From positions 202,637,971 to 202,701,970 of the forward strand of contig CM036617.1 in the NCBI GenBank assembly GCA_020746105.1: a stretch of 64,000 nucleotides of DNA, written 5' to 3'. A program made the position numbers and the translations under genes. Shown here one piece after another: positions 21,419 through 35,080 of the stretch (its first letter is position 1; each line of letters begins with the position of its first letter). Source of the DNA: Trogon surrucura. Taxonomy: Eukaryota > Chordata > Aves > Trogoniformes > Trogonidae. The notes below the pieces were generated by a model. The model was given only the letters and a program-made list of their open reading frames with translations, made no database searches and had not been told where the DNA came from.

Positions 21419-23899
21419 AATAGCTGTTACTTTCTACAGGCTATTTTTTAAAATAACCAAAAGACACAAAAAAAAGAACAACTATTCTAGTTATTACTCA
21501 CATAAAATCAGTTTTCTGATTGCACAATCCTTCAAAAAAATCTTCCTTTTTAACTGATAAAAAGAGAGTTTGTACATAAATAGTCAATAACAATTTGGTG
21601 TCATGTCTCTTCTGCTCTCAATAAAAAATGAAAACTCACACCTCAAAAACTTTTTTTTTAGTTTTTAAAAGATTTTATAGCTGGTTTTACACTTTGCAGC
21701 TTGAAACATTGTCTGAATGATTCAAAATTCAGTTTTGAGAGTGCCAGGTTGCAAGAACTTAGAAATCCTCAGCTGTTATCCAGTATAAAAGGCATTAGTA
21801 GCCCACTGAGCGGGGGGGGGGACTGAAATTCTGGGCTTCTTAAGCTGTGTCATGAGTTTTTGAATTAAGTGAAATTTTGTTACTGAAAGAACGAAGAATG
21901 GGAACTGGGCTAATTATGCCATAGAAAGGACACAGTGGAGAGGCAAGGTTCATAGTCTCCTCATCACAGCTGGTGAGAATGGGAGGAAAAAATGGCAACT
22001 GTGACAGCTTCAGACAGGAGGGTCTTCTCACTCTCCAGCAGTAGCTGTTGTCCCAGCTTCCCTCTTTGGAGCCAGCAGCAAAGGGAGACCAGTTTTCCAT
22101 TCTGGCACAGTAGGGAATGCAATGGTACTTTTCTGACTCCAGTAAGAATCTGGCTTGGAAAATTATACAGTTAGAGCCTGCTTTGTCTTCTTCCTAAGTT
22201 ACCATTCATAACAACTGCACTTCAGCTATGCTTCCACTTTGTTCTTTTCCTTTCTGGTCTCATGAATCATATACTTTGATTTGTACTGTGATACAGCTTT
22301 GTTATATAATTAGCTGATAGCAAATGGTCGTGGTGAGATACGGATCTGAAACCATCAGACTGAAGTGAATATTTTATCTTTATCACCAATTTCTTGCATG
22401 ATTCATAAAACACTACATGAAAAGTTGGCAGGACTTGTCTTTTTCTGATTATCCAGGAATAGTTATAGATGCTTAAATGCAGAGAAGTCCAGGCTCTTCT
22501 TTTTAATCTAAGAAATTTAAGATATTTACCTGCAGGTAAGTGAGATGCCTAAGCCTGAAGATCAATGGGAAGTATCCCATCTCTTTACGTGCTGCACAGG
22601 CTTTCCCACTCACATATTTGATTTTTTACTCAAAAAAATGAGGACTTGATATATGTTTTCCGAACAAGTGGCAGCCCATGATTAAGGATGGAGAATTTCC
22701 ACCTCTAACCCCATTGCAAGATGACAGTGCAAGCTAATGAGGAGGTTGCTTCATTTATCTTCTTCCCACCTGCAAATTTGCATCTGGATAATGAAGTATT
22801 CAACATGTTAGGACTAAAATTTCATCTTGGATTTTGCTTATTGACCTACTGTGGTGGATTTCATTCTTTTTCCACATAGGTTTTCAAAGTTGCAATTGTT
22901 GTTGCTGTGACTGATACTATTTTTTCACTGCTAAAATACAAAAGTATTGTCCAGTCACCAGGGACATCACTACAAGGAGCATAACTAGACCTTCGGGTGC
23001 ACAGCGAGAGAAAATCATTCTCCCAGAAGATTCTGATTCTGAAGTTATAGCTGTAGGGAAAGAAGATAACAGCGAATATAACAGCCAAGCCCAAGAGTCA
23101 GAGAAAAAATGAGAAGAAACTGAGGTAAAGAGACTCGGAAAAAAAGGTACTCATTGAGGAACAAATGAAAGACTACATCAGGTATCAGAGAAGAAAAAGA
23201 AAATACTAATACCCTTTGTTTTATCAACACCAGAAGCTGAAGTAAATTTTCATTCTCTATATTAGGATGTTTGGTGTAAATCATTGGATGAGCAGAGGTG
23301 CATAAGGTTACTTTAAAATTTCCTGTTAAATTAATACTTTTTAAAGGTGGAGGTTTTTTTCCAAAACACGAGTTTCAGAGAAAAGCGTCTATAGGAAATA
23401 GATGTCAGAATCTGTTTCTGATATAATTACTTTGTCATAAAAATCACTGAAACAGATAAATATCAGATACAGTTTTATACTTAAAATTGAATGGTAGTTT
23501 AACCAGTTGTATAAAGTGCATTCATTTAAATGTTTTTCAGCTTTCATCTGTAAATGCAGTTAAGGCTTTTAGTGCTGTTCAAGCATTCACACATATGAGA
23601 AAGAATGAGTTCATTTGAGAGATTTCTCAAAGGAATTTCTTGGAAAGCTTTACAGAAGTTCTTCCTCCTCTGTTTATGATACTCCTCTTCCCACATCATT
23701 AACTGTAGGATGATTCTGCTTTATATAAGAACTGGTTTAATTAAGGAACATCTTCAAGAACAGTCCCTTCCTGCATTTCTTCTGCTCTGTCTTCTTGTAC
23801 TGTAAGATTTACATGGTCAAAGAAGCCAAGGTAAGAACACACAGAGAAAAACCTGACCACACATGCTAAGGGAGGTAATGATTCGAACAAATGCAGTCA
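21419..23899. other. Non-coding stretch right of the palindrome centre
   Basis: This is the mirror of 18,931-21,402, with nothing recognised. Single-base additions relative to the left arm occur throughout, for example a G near 22,074 and an A near 22,308. Confidence 0.6.
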
Positions 23900-24453
23900 G
23901 TTGCACAAATCCGTAAGGATATATAGGGAGTGCAAAGTTTTATCATAATAATTTGGAAAGATAAGAGAAGAGAGAAGGACAACGCACAGAAACATATATG
24001 ACCAATTGCCATTAACAAAGACAACCAGAAACAAACCTGGTCATTAGCACTAATTGAGGGGCTGTCAGGAAACCGCAGCAAACCAGGACATTGCAACCGA
24101 TAAGGATAAAAACCCTACAGTCCAGAATTTTGAAGATCAGTGGGACTATGCCAACTGATGAAGCCAAGTGTAGGGTAAGGGAAAAAGCAGGGAAAAACAA
24201 AGTGGGGGTAGACAGAAAAACATATAAAAAGAAATAGCTATGTGTAAAATAGGGCCTGTCAGTGCAATTGCCTGGCTGAGTCCTCTGTCTGATCACCACA
24301 GTCTATCCTATCTTCTCATATCTTCTTACTAAACCTTTTCTCTGTGTAATCACTCTCTATGTCTATGTGTATGTGTGTGGGGCAAAGACTAAGTGCCAGT
24401 TACTAGTGAGACCTCTGTGTGTCTGTGAGTGAAAGTTGGTGCCAGATACTGGG
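23900..24453 (+). repeat. LTR-like module, right arm
   Basis: A possible LTR read on the plus strand: TATAAAAA at 24,223-24,230, ACTAAACC near 24,328 where AATAAA would be expected, then a TG-rich stretch, then TGGTGCCAGATACTGGG at 24,437-24,453. That last string resembles a primer-binding site for tRNA-Leu, as used by ERV-L type elements, though with mismatches. The start of the LTR and its terminal CA are not identified, and no gag-pol follows. This is a tentative call. Confidence 0.35.
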
Positions 24454-24979
24454 TCAAGCTGTGGGTGTGGGTGTCCTTGGCCTGTGCTCTCAGCTACAGG
24501 AGTGAGCCAGGTCTCAGCATCAGTGTCTGAAGTGAGTGGAGGTCTTTAACCTCCAGCCATGGGCTGGGAACGGTGCATGTCCCAAGAAACAGCTACCAGG
24601 GACACCAGCGTGAATGGGGTGTTCAGTGTCAGTAGCTGGAGTGGGACCACAGGACACAGCCCATGCGCTGGGTACCAGCTGCTGGGCTCTGAACATCTTT
24701 CTCTCCCCCAGTTCTGGTGTGTGGGGGTGTGCATGTGCATTCACTGGCAAATCTTAAGCTGGACCAGCTGACAGGCAGGGAAGTCTAGGATCTGGTATGG
24801 GGTGTCAGGTAGGTGGAAGGTCTGTGCTTGTATCTAGGGGGCTTATGAGCGTAGGGTGCTGCGGGATGAGTGTGTGAATGCTGTGTGTGTGCAGCAAGCA
24901 TTGTTCTGGACCAGCCAGCAAAGAGGGGACACATGGGTGGGTAAGAGGGCCGGCATGCAGACAGGGGGTGCTGGGAGGA

Positions 24980-25616
24980 CAGAGAGACTGTTCAGTTGAT
25001 AAGGAATTGGTTGGATGATCACATCCACAGGGTTGTGGTCAATGGCTCGATGTCCAGATGGAGACAGGTGATAAGTGGTGTCTCTCAGGAGTCCATGTTG
25101 GGAGCAGTGCTCTTAAATATCTTCGTCAGTGACATAGACAGTGGGATTGAGTCCACTCTCAGAAAATTTACAGATGACACCAAGCTGAGAGTTGCGGTTC
25201 ACATGCCAGCAGGGCATGATGTCCTCCAGAGTGACCTGGACAAGCTGGAGAAGTGGGTCCATGTGAATCTCATAGGGTTCAACAAGGCCAAGTGTAAGGT
25301 CCTGCACCTGGGTCGAGGCAATTCTCATTATCAATACAGGCTGGGGGATGATATGGTAGGAAGCAGCGCCACAGATGGGGACTTGGAGGTATTGGTGGAC
25401 AAAAAGTTGAACACGCGCCACCAGTGAGTACTTGCAGCCTAGAAGCCCAATCACATTGCCCAGAGTGGGGAGGGATGCCTCATGCCTGGAGACATTCAAG
25501 GTCAGGCTTGATGGGGCTCTGAGCAACTTGATCTAGTTAAAGATGTTTCTGCTCACTGCATGGGGGTTGGACTAGATCACCTTTAAATGTCCCTTCCAGG
25601 CCAACATATTCTGTGA
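24980..25616 (+). mobile_element. CR1 LINE 3' part with RT motifs, right arm
   Basis: This is the mirror of 17,225-17,872. The 143-codon frame (24,996-25,427) runs through palm motif B and motif C (FTDDTKL) and on to GDLEVLVDKKLNT. It ends in the 3' UTR with GGGGTTGGACTAGATCACC. It interrupts the TG-rich leader-like DNA, so it is younger than that sequence. Confidence 0.87.
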
Positions 25617-26004
25617 TGATTCTCCTAGTACTCAAGGGAACCACAAATGTGTGCATGCTTGTGTACCTGGAGAATCTTGTTTGTGCACCTCCACTTGTGA
25701 TCTCCTGCCTCTGCCAGCCCAAAAGCAGGAGGGAATTTGACTGCTTGTACTTGGGTTTACGTGAGTCCTCTATGCAGGGGCTGTCCTTGTGTACAGAAGT
25801 CTGTGTGACAGGCTCTGTTAGGGTCCTATTTGTGTGGGTCTGCAATACGTGCTCATCTTCAAGACTGGTTGTACCTGCAAAGGGGAAAGTGACAGCTTTG
25901 TCCTTCACCCTGGGCTGAAACCCCTGGTCCTTAGAAAGGGCTCCAGCAGTTAGGTAGGAGGTAGACTTGGGCCAGAGCAGCTAGTCAAGGCAGACACACT
26001 CTTA
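25617..26004 (+). other. Possible retroelement leader, distal part, right arm
   Basis: This is the mirror of 16,841-17,224: GC/TG-rich DNA between two CR1 copies, with a 101-codon frame that has no recognisable domain. Confidence 0.3.
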
Positions 26005-26927
26005 AAATCATTTAACATAATATACATTCTGCTGATGACACAAAACTGGAAGGATTGGTTGACACACCAGAAGGCTATGTTGTCATTCAGTGAGACCCAG
26101 ACAGGCTGGAGAGTTGGATGGGAGAAATTTTATGAAATACAAGAAGAGCAAGTGTAGTCTTGCATCTGGCAAAGAACAACCCCATGTACCAGTGTAAGTT
26201 AGGGAGTGACCTGTTAGAGAGCAGCGTAAGGGAAAGGGACTTGGGGGATTTGCTAGACAGCAGGATGACCATGAGCCAGCAATGTGTCCTCATGGCCAAG
26301 AAGGCCAAAGGCATCCTGGGGTGTATTAGAAGGGGGGTGGTTAGTAGGTCGAGAGAGGTCCTCCTTCCCGTCTACTCTGCCCTGGTGAGGCCACATCTGG
26401 AATATTGTGTCCAGTTCTGGGCCCCTCAGCTCAAGAGAGACAGGGAGCTGCTTGAGAAAGTCGAGCGCAGAGCCACAAAGATGACTGAGCGAGTGGAACA
26501 TCTCCCTTATTAAGAAAGGCTGAAGGAACTGGGTCTCTTTAGCTTGGAGAAGAGGAAACTGAGGGGTGACCTCATTAATGTTTATAAATATGTCAAAGGG
26601 GAGTGTCAGGAGGATGGAACCAGGGTCTTTTCAGTGATGTCCAATATCCGGACAAGGGGCAATGGATACAGGCTGGAACACAGGAGGTTCCACAAAAATA
26701 TTAGAATTTTTCCTGTGAGGGTGACAGAGCACTGGAACAGGCTGCCCACGGAGGTTGTGGAATCTCCTTCTCTGGAGACATTCAAAACCCATCTGGACAT
26801 GTTCCTGTGTGACCTACTCCAGGTGATTCTGCTTTGGCAGGGTTAGTCTAGATGATATTTTTCAGGTCCCTTCCAACCTCTAACATTCTATGATTTTGTG
26901 ATTTTGTGATTCTGGGATTCTGGGATT
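26005..26927 (+). mobile_element. CR1 LINE 3' part, right arm
   Basis: This is the mirror of 15,917-16,840. The frame 26,160-26,513 (117 codons) is open here across the point that is shifted in the left arm. It carries [20 protein letters not shown] and [19 protein letters not shown] second frame (26,544-26,846) encodes the C-terminal stretch with [20 protein letters not shown]. It closes with an 8-bp tail at 26,885-26,927. Confidence 0.9.
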
Positions 26928-26928
26928 A

Positions 26929-29804
26929 CTATTAAGTCATAAAAAGGTTTTAACCCTATTTATGAAGACAAAAATGTCATTTTAGCCTTTCTTTTGATTT
27001 GTCTCCCAAATAACAGCTAAAACAGCACGGTATTGATGAGCTGTTTGCATATATCATAATGATCTATTTTTCTTCAAATTTTGCTTCTGCTGTGAAAGTA
27101 TAAAATGGCAGATCCTTTGTAGATAAAAGGTTGCTAATAGCTACATTTTTGTTATTCATTCTGCAGAAACATATAAGTCAATGAATTCATTTTCTGTAGA
27201 GCTTTCAGAGTGGGAAGCCAAGCTGATATCCAGATTCTGATTCAAAATCACTAGTAAATCATCATGCTTTTCCCCTTCAGATCTGATTTCTTTCACCATA
27301 TGCAAATGAAAGGCAAATAAAATGCAGGCAAAAATGTTCCTACATATTTAAATAAGTTTCATAAAAAATGGGTTCATGACTAAATTCAACGCCAAGTTAT
27401 GATTGTGCTTTGTCTTTTTTTGTTAGAACTAATTAAGAGTATCTGTCAAATTTGATTTTAAAATAATAGAAATCCACCTGATAAATAGTTCTCGTATAAC
27501 TTCCAATATTTAGAGTAAAGACCGCTAGTATATTGTCTTTGAAGACAGCTCAAATTTGTGTAGGAACCAAATGTTAATTTTATGGAATAAGGGAGCATTT
27601 CCTTGGAAAGCTGCCATTTTTTTCCCCAGCTACAATCTATGACAAAACTTCTTTCCAAAATTGCATTGAGCTATAACAAATGCACATGGTCTGGTGTCTC
27701 TTTTAAAGCATCTGAGAGAATATTTCCAAGATGCTGCAAAGGAAGGGATGTAATGCAAATGTGTATCGTCAAGCCGATACAACATTCTTGCACTTTAGGA
27801 GCTGGATCCTCTGTGATCAGCTGAAAGGTCTCAGGAGCACAGAAAGGAGAAAAGATGTTTCTAAGTTACATTTCACCTTTTGGAATCCCAGGCCAGGTCT
27901 TTCCACTCATTAGAGCTGCCCATAACAATTTTGCCAACAGAGTGCATTGTGATTTTCCTTCCCTCTCTTCAGAGACTGCTCCATAAAACCGTCTAAATTA
28001 GAATCTAGATAGAAATCAGTACAAATGATGCTCACTAGATGGATCTAGACTACCAGAAAACAAACTTCTTACTCCTTCTGCCACTTGCTACCTCTGCATA
28101 AAAATACAAGGTGAGTGTTCTGAAATTTTCGAGATCTTTAGAGGTTCTTCAATGAAGTATGTACAGTGGATGTTGCACAAATGGAGTCACAGGAAAGAAG
28201 CAAGATTCCCAAGAACTCTTTGACTCAGACATGAATTCATAAGCTAATGTCAGCTAATAACATGAGCTGTTTGGTGTGGAATCTCATTCTAAAATCAGTG
28301 CAATGAACAGAGAGCTGAGCCAGTGCGGAAAAAAAAAAAAAAAAAAAAAGCAAGCATTTCAGGGATAATGTGATCAATAAATTTCAATCCGTGTCAGGAC
28401 TCTGATTACCATATCCAAGATATAGTGAAAAGGATGTACAGGGCACCAATGAAAAGGTCAGAACATAGTACATAGCTATAATTGAGTGTACTACCTATAA
28501 TGAACAGTTACAGGATTGTGTACTGCTCTTAGTGAAACAATGAGAGGGACTAATTGTAGGCATTTTTAATTTAAGAAAATTAAAAGGACAATCTCTTTTC
28601 ATTTTTATTTCCCTAGAAAATGAAAAGCAGCAATTTAAAGTAATATTTAACAAAAGGAAACAAACAAAAAATAAAATTGCCCCAATAAAATTCTAACTTA
28701 CAGCAAGAGCTGATATCTCACTAGGTATCCAGATACGGGTTCAGACCTGAGATCTTCATCCCCCAAGCATTATTTCTGTTAAGGTCTAATGATAAGCATC
28801 AAAGTAGAAGAGCCAATGAACTATGCTAGATTGGTTTTAACATCTGCTTTAGTTCTGCAATAACACCATTGTTTTTAATAAATAATAAACATTATAGTGC
28901 TTCTCGATCTAAGAATAATACAGTTTGAATTTATGTAGCAATTTACAGATTCCTTTGTCTTTACCATTCCTGAAATCAAAGCGATAATTGCAGTTAAAGA
29001 GAAAACTTATAGGAAAGACAAAGAGATTGGTGATATAACCATTCTGTGGCTACAGATTAGATGGATTGAGATTGCAAATTTATTTGTGTTGAACGGAAGT
29101 AATTCACCAAGACGGTCTGGCTCTTAATGCATCTGTATGTATTTAACATAAGAAGTGGATATCATTCTTTCCAGTTACAAACTGAGAATACAGAAAGGAA
29201 AAGATATGTATCTGCATGAGTTCAGAATAGCTGCTAGACTCCCAGTCACCTGTGTCCACACCAGCTGCTCTAGAAGCATGCCAGCGTAAACATGTTCTGC
29301 AACATCTAACCCCAAAGTGTATTACCATCTGTGTAACTGTGGTCTTTATCTAAACTACCTGTAGAAATCAGAATAAAATGACAGGAATTAAGGAAAAAAA
29401 AATAAATCTTTCCTTCTATGTAATACCTATGGATCAAACTCCAAGGTACTAAACCATATTGTTCAGATATTGTATAGCATTGTGCCTTAACATATAACTC
29501 CATTGTTTCCCATTGTATTTCAATCACTGAAGAAAAAAACACTTTAAAATCTACAATTAGGATGTCTAGGAAATCCCATGAATTCCAGGTGTTGATGTAT
29601 ATTAGTGATTATACAATTTCTGATTGCAGTGGAAACATACTCTTGTGAAATATTTATTTAGAAATGTTAATTATATTTTAAGATATAATGGATCAAGAAT
29701 GGAACCTACGTATTAAGCATCTGTAGTGGAAATGTCTATCTATTATTTTAAATTAATTCTCATTCGTGTCTAGAACAGCCATTTTGATCCATCTCATTAG
29801 TACC
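26929..29804. other. Non-coding stretch, right arm
   Basis: This is the mirror of 13,046-15,916. No gene is recognised. The A-run is at 28,329-28,349. Confidence 0.6.
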
Positions 29805-29982
29805 AGGATAATAAAACCATAGGATAATTCAGCTAGGAAAGGATCTCAGGAGATGTGTAGTCCAACTATCTGGTTAAAACAGGGTCAGCAATAAAGTAAG
29901 TCCAAGTCCCTCAGGGATCTACGCAACCTAGTCTTGGAAATCTCCAAGGATGGCATCGGTACAATTTCCCTGAGAAACCTTT
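29805..29982 (-). mobile_element. CR1 3' tail fragment, right arm
   Basis: This is the mirror of 12,868-13,045; a short diverged CR1 end, here on the minus strand. Confidence 0.7.
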
Positions 29983-31910
29983 TCAAATGCTTTTTTATTA
30001 TTTTTTTTTCCTTTTACTGGGTATTCTCTCTCCAGGTATTACTGGATGGTGGGAAATTTTTGCATCAGAATATAACAATATTTCTATTTCTTTCAGTGAT
30101 AACTTAGTCATAAGAGTGGGCTAAGACTTACTTAGGAATAGATTCAAAACCACCCATATTTGAATTTGAAGTTCCAAATAAGCAAACTCAAAATTGTTGT
30201 CAAAATCTTTACCTAATAAGACAATCTATATATCTTAGAGTTTTGTTCACTAAACTCACCCAGATATTCACACAACTGCTGTCATCTTGTGTGATCAAGC
30301 ATCTTATTTTCTACCTCACACCTAAGCCTCACCTGCTTTGATCTCTGGTATGACTCTGTGATGACAACACTATTTTCTGAGGGAGACTTTAACTTCACTT
30401 ATTGGTTTCATGAATTCCTCTGTGCTGGATCTTGTGTTTGTGTAACAGAAAATGCACAAAATTCCAATGGAGCAGGGAGAAGATGCCAACATTCATTCCT
30501 CTCATAGGAATCCCTCACCACTGGGTTGCAAAATCTTGCTTTCGTTTTAGTCTTATATTCATCCCATGAATTTTACACAGTGTTAGAGTTCAGGACACTC
30601 TCCAAAGAAATGAAACATGAGGTTAGCTCCAGCTGAATATCATTTGGAGAGTTCATTAAAAACATATACATTCAAGGCACAAGATTACAGCACAAAATTT
30701 AGTGGCATCTCTACCCCATCTGCCTACAGGAGAGTTCTACAGGAGATACAACTAGTCGAATCTTTGTAACAGACTAATTGAAATACCAATAGGTTAAAAG
30801 AATTTTTATGGAAAAAAGAATTTTTCTGGAGTCTTACGTGAATGCCTGCCTCAATACTTCAGCTTGGTACGTAAGCAAAGAGATATATTTATGATACATA
30901 TTTTGGCTATAGACTTCTTTAGTGTTTTCTACTCTCAGCAACTAATCCTTATGTCCTCTTGCAAATTAACTTCTATCTACACCAGCAGACTCAGGCAGCA
31001 CTCCAGGACCTCTGCCTCTTCTCCCACCTTTCACTGGAAAGGAAGACTTGGAGGAAGGACTGAATATGCAAATTGTAACTCTTCACGCAGGATTTGCACA
31101 GCTACGTTTCCATAGAAAAGTGAGCTAAAGACTCTAATGACTCTTTTGTCCTGAGGGATGGTACCATACCTGAAGACATAGTCTCTGTTTTTCTGAGTAT
31201 GGTAGCGTACCCAAGTGAATGATGCAGTGTCTTTCAGGAAGAATCCAAAACAGTCAGAAGCAGGAGGGGCATATTATTTGCCCTCTCTGTTTTCAACAGA
31301 GTTTATTTCACAGCCATTGCCTAAGTAAAGTGAGAGTTAGATGGATGAGGCTGGAAAGGTGGTTAAATTATTTTACTTTCTGGCCTAAAATACTTCCTAT
31401 CACACACATTTTCTTTTATCTTTCAGGATGTCTTTTCTTTTACACTCACTACTTTGGCATTCTGAAGGGCAATGCTCATTTTAAAATATGTATAGACTTC
31501 ATTTAAAATAAATGAATCCAAAACCCTCTGGGGCAAAAGTATGTTTGGTGTATCTCAGCTAACTTCAGCTGAGTTACACCAAGGTTGAATCTAGGCCTAT
31601 GTCCTCTCATTTGTCATGAGCTTAGAGAAAAACAAAAAAACTCCTTTAAAAAGATGGGTTATGTTCCATTTTATCCTTCGTTGTCTAGCTTTTTGTTTTA
31701 CAGCCTTAATAAAATCTTATAATAATGGGATTTCATGCATTTATCTTTATGTTTGATAACATTTTTGAGCACTGTGACAAAATCAACAGAAATTAATGTA
31801 ATTGTTTCCAGCCAGATTCAAAAACTCTAATTACCAACATTTCTGGTCCAACTGCATAATATGCTTAAATATCCAGTGTACTGAAGGAAATTTAACTACC
31901 GCTGACTCAG
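29983..31910. other. Non-coding stretch, right arm
   Basis: This is the mirror of 10,941-12,867; nothing is recognised. Confidence 0.6.
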
Positions 31911-32409
31911 TGTTCTTTTATATTTGTATAAGGAGAACAACTGGAAGAGTAAATGCGGGGAGCCTCATGCTGGAGAAACAGGAACTGCAGGCAACGACTC
32001 AATATGAGCTCGAACAAACAGATCCAACTTTATTCTTTTCTACCAAACATTTATACTCTTTCAACTCTCAGTACATTACACTTTCTGTTATCTCATTGGT
32101 TATTACTACATTCTATCTACTACAACAGTTACTGATTGGTGCGGTTACATCTAATATGCCTACACTTAAACTGTCAGGACGTTGCATCTCCAGATGTCCA
32201 GTGTCTTTGTTCTCAGTGACAAACAAGAAAGATTTGTAACCTTGTTTTGCTTCAAGGAAGCAAAACAAGGGCAGACTGACCTTAATGATCCGTGACTTGT
32301 TTGCTTCAGGGAGGCACATCATCAGAAGGCTGACCTCGAGGATCAAAGAATCTAAGGTATTTTCCCAAGCGCAGGCTGCAATGTTATAGCGCCAGCAAGG
32401 CCAGCAACA
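31911..32409 (-). repeat. Retroviral 3' LTR, right arm, with CCAAT boxes
   Basis: Read on the minus strand, this copy starts TGTTGCTGG directly after the polypurine tract (32,410-32,423) and ends in AACA, giving matching TGTT/AACA termini. It has two CCAAT boxes (ATTGG on the plus strand at 32,135-32,139 and 32,095-32,099), a TATA box (32,048-32,055) and AATAAA (32,029-32,034). The boxes are about 40 bp apart, an orderly promoter layout. The U3 hairpin is at 32,240-32,270. It is the more complete of the two LTR copies. Confidence 0.75.
32048..32139 (-). promoter_or_regulatory. LTR promoter: two CCAAT boxes and TATA box
   Basis: On the minus strand the order is CCAAT, about 40 bp, CCAAT, about 40 bp, TATAAATG. 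The first box is point-mutated and the second deleted in the left-arm LTR. Confidence 0.6.
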
Positions 32410-33589
32410 TCTCCCCCTCTTTTATCAAACACGGCATCAGCTAGCCTTCTGATCTGAGCAGAGAAACATTGGATGATGCAAGGTCCCATACAAACTACAA
32501 TCAATACAACAACAATAATAATTATAACCATCTTAATTCCATCTTTAAGCCAGGCAGGAATTCCAAAAGACAAAAGCCAGTCATCAAAAGGATTATGGCC
32601 TACAGTAATTTTTTGTGTATGTTGTTGAAGCCAATATAGTTGTTTGTGAATCGAGTCACTATGATCCGACAGGTTAAAACAGCACATTCCTTGAACTTCC
32701 TCACACCCTTTACCTTGAGCTAGTAATAGAAAATCAATGGCAGCACGATTTCGAAGGACTGCTTGACGCAGACTGCTCATATCTTGGGCTAATTGGGATA
32801 TTACTTGAGTAGTGACATTAGTTTGTTTTGCTGTCCAACATGCCAGTTTTTGAATTTGTTGTAAAGCATGAGAAGTGCCAATGCCAGGAATTAAGGAAGC
32901 AAAAACCCTGGCTGTGGGACCCCATAGCTCCACATCGTCATTACAGTCAGGAGGCAATAGAGAAACACTTCTTTTGGTTCGGGTATGATGCAAGGTTGCA
33001 AAAATTCTTTAGATGGAGCAAGTAAGGCTAAATGACCAAGGTAACAAGGACCACCGTGAGCAAAGCTAGGAATTCCTTGCCAAGCACGGTCGCCACAGAT
33101 CAAGTAAATGTGGGGCGGTAATGAAAGAGGAGAGGAGATTTTTAAATATAAATGTCCAGGTCCCCAACCATAAGGGCGAGATCCACAATACTCAGAATGA
33201 TTAAAATTTTTATGGGGAGTCAGCCAATTTTGTTTTGGAGATAGTGACAAATTCCAGGAACCAAAGTAAATACACCCATACCCATTTGGTTTTCGACTGT
33301 TTAGTAAATCCAGCTCTTGGGGATCCCAAGGAAGTGGCACTGATAAATTCTTAACAATCATGGCAAGACAGTGGCTGCTATTACTTGCTTTTCTACAGTC
33401 ACCCAATTGAAAAGGGGACACAGGTGTTCCAATTAGGCATGTCTTAAAGGGATCAGTTGCTGATGTTAAATGTAAGCAAAAGGCATCATTGCCAGTCTGA
33501 CTTGCCCATCGTACCCAAAAATTCGTCATAGGGAAGTCTGCTAATGTCCAATTAATCCATAAACAGGTGAGGAACATCAGGCGGATCAT
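32352..33589 (-). pseudogene. env: Endogenous retrovirus env, right arm, single frameshift
   Basis: This is the mirror of 9,278-10,479. The surface-subunit part is open from 33,589 for 232 codons; an extra T just upstream of the furin-type site (A run near 33,000 on the plus strand) throws it out of frame. The transmembrane part is open in another frame for 213 codons (32,352-32,993). It keeps the R-T-K-R site, cysteine-flanked hydrophobic loop, C-X6-CC motif and membrane span described for the left copy. Its frame runs a short way past the polypurine tract into the LTR. As written it cannot give one continuous envelope protein. Whether the extra T is real or a consensus error is open. Confidence 0.85.
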
Positions 33590-35080
33590 TATGAATTTTG
33601 CAATTCTTCAAATACTAAGACTGTACAATATCAGTATGTTTGACAATAATTAATTAGTTTATAATAGAATTGATTTGTGTCTATAACAAGGCTAATTCCT
33701 TCTCTTAAGAACAACTCTGGATAGTTTAACTAAACACGAAGTTATAACAGGGACAAACCTATACCTACAAACTAAACAACCTAAAAACCACTGTCTACTA
33801 TTATAAGAAAAAAAAAACAGTTTCCCACACCCTCCACAGTAAAAATGTCCTTGGAGCCACACTGTGTAGCCACAAGGTGGCCAGTGTAGTCCACACACTT
33901 TAGTAATTGTAAGCTTCTCAACTTCTCTCCGAAACGCTACAGAATATAAAGAAAAAAATGAATTTGCAAATTTCCGTTCGTCATAGAATTGTCATTAAAG
34001 ATATTGCAGAGCGCCATAGAAACATATGAAAAATCCAATCAGGAATCTTTTGTCATGGTCTATTTACAATTAGAGAAAATTTTATGAAAACATTATATGA
34101 AGCAATGTGGTATCACAGTAATGCATTTTTCAACTGAAAAACATCTCTGATATACTGAAATGTCTCTTTCTGGTATGATATATACCCTTATTTTTATATT
34201 CTACTGGACTGAAAATATGTTTAATGGCTTCATGTGCTGAAAACAATACAAAGAAAAAGACCTGGAGTCCTGGTTATTTATCTGGATTTGATAAAGGAAG
34301 TCAAGGAGTAATCATAACCTACTAGTATCCAGAATTTTAAATACATATGCATGTAAATCCTTCAGTTGTTAAATTTCAAAATGAAAAGAAATTATTAATA
34401 CATTATTGTTTTATAGACATTTTAGCTTATTTTCATCTAGAAAACATTCTTTAAAACGCAGGCACAAAATATGGAAGATGCCAGCATTTTTTTGCATTAT
34501 CACAGTTGACTCATGTGACTCTAAGCAGTATGCTCTATTATTTTTTAAGTTACTTATCTATTAATAGGCATGGTATTTCTGATACGCTGAGAGGACAGAC
34601 TGAGAAGAAAGACAAATCACAATATTCAACTGTGATGACTAAGAATAGAAGAAGTCCATAATTTAACCTATGATAGATAAACAAAATGACTAGATTCTCT
34701 GCGCTGAAAAATGTAATTATTCATATGTTTAAAGAAAGTAAAGATTTGGAAAATGTTTTTGCATTTTCTATGCAAACCTAACTGTTTAAAGCTTGTTGGG
34801 GATATGGGATTGTAATTAATTCTTCTCAAAGCTGCAAAAAAAAGTGATTCACTAAGTTTATTACATGCGGCTCAAAACCCCATGAGATTTAAATACATAG
34901 ATCACATTCCACCTACTTTAAAATGAACGTAATCATTACACAGTACACATGAAATGTAGATTTTTTTTTTCCCTGACATTCTTATTTCCTAAAACAAAAG
35001 ATATCTTTTCTGTTCAGTCTTTAACTTCATTAAAAAAAAGCTTCCTGTCTAATATCAGAAACAGATACTTATTTCCAGGG
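33590..35080. other. Non-coding stretch, right arm
   Basis: This is the mirror of 7,791-9,277. It includes 33,590-33,940, the possible upstream retroviral remnant; nothing is firmly recognised. Confidence 0.45.

Noticed and set aside
24520-24771. Overlapping 60-76-codon frames on both strands
   Set aside because: They are in repetitive TG/CA-rich DNA, present on both strands at once, with no motif; they are compositional artefacts.
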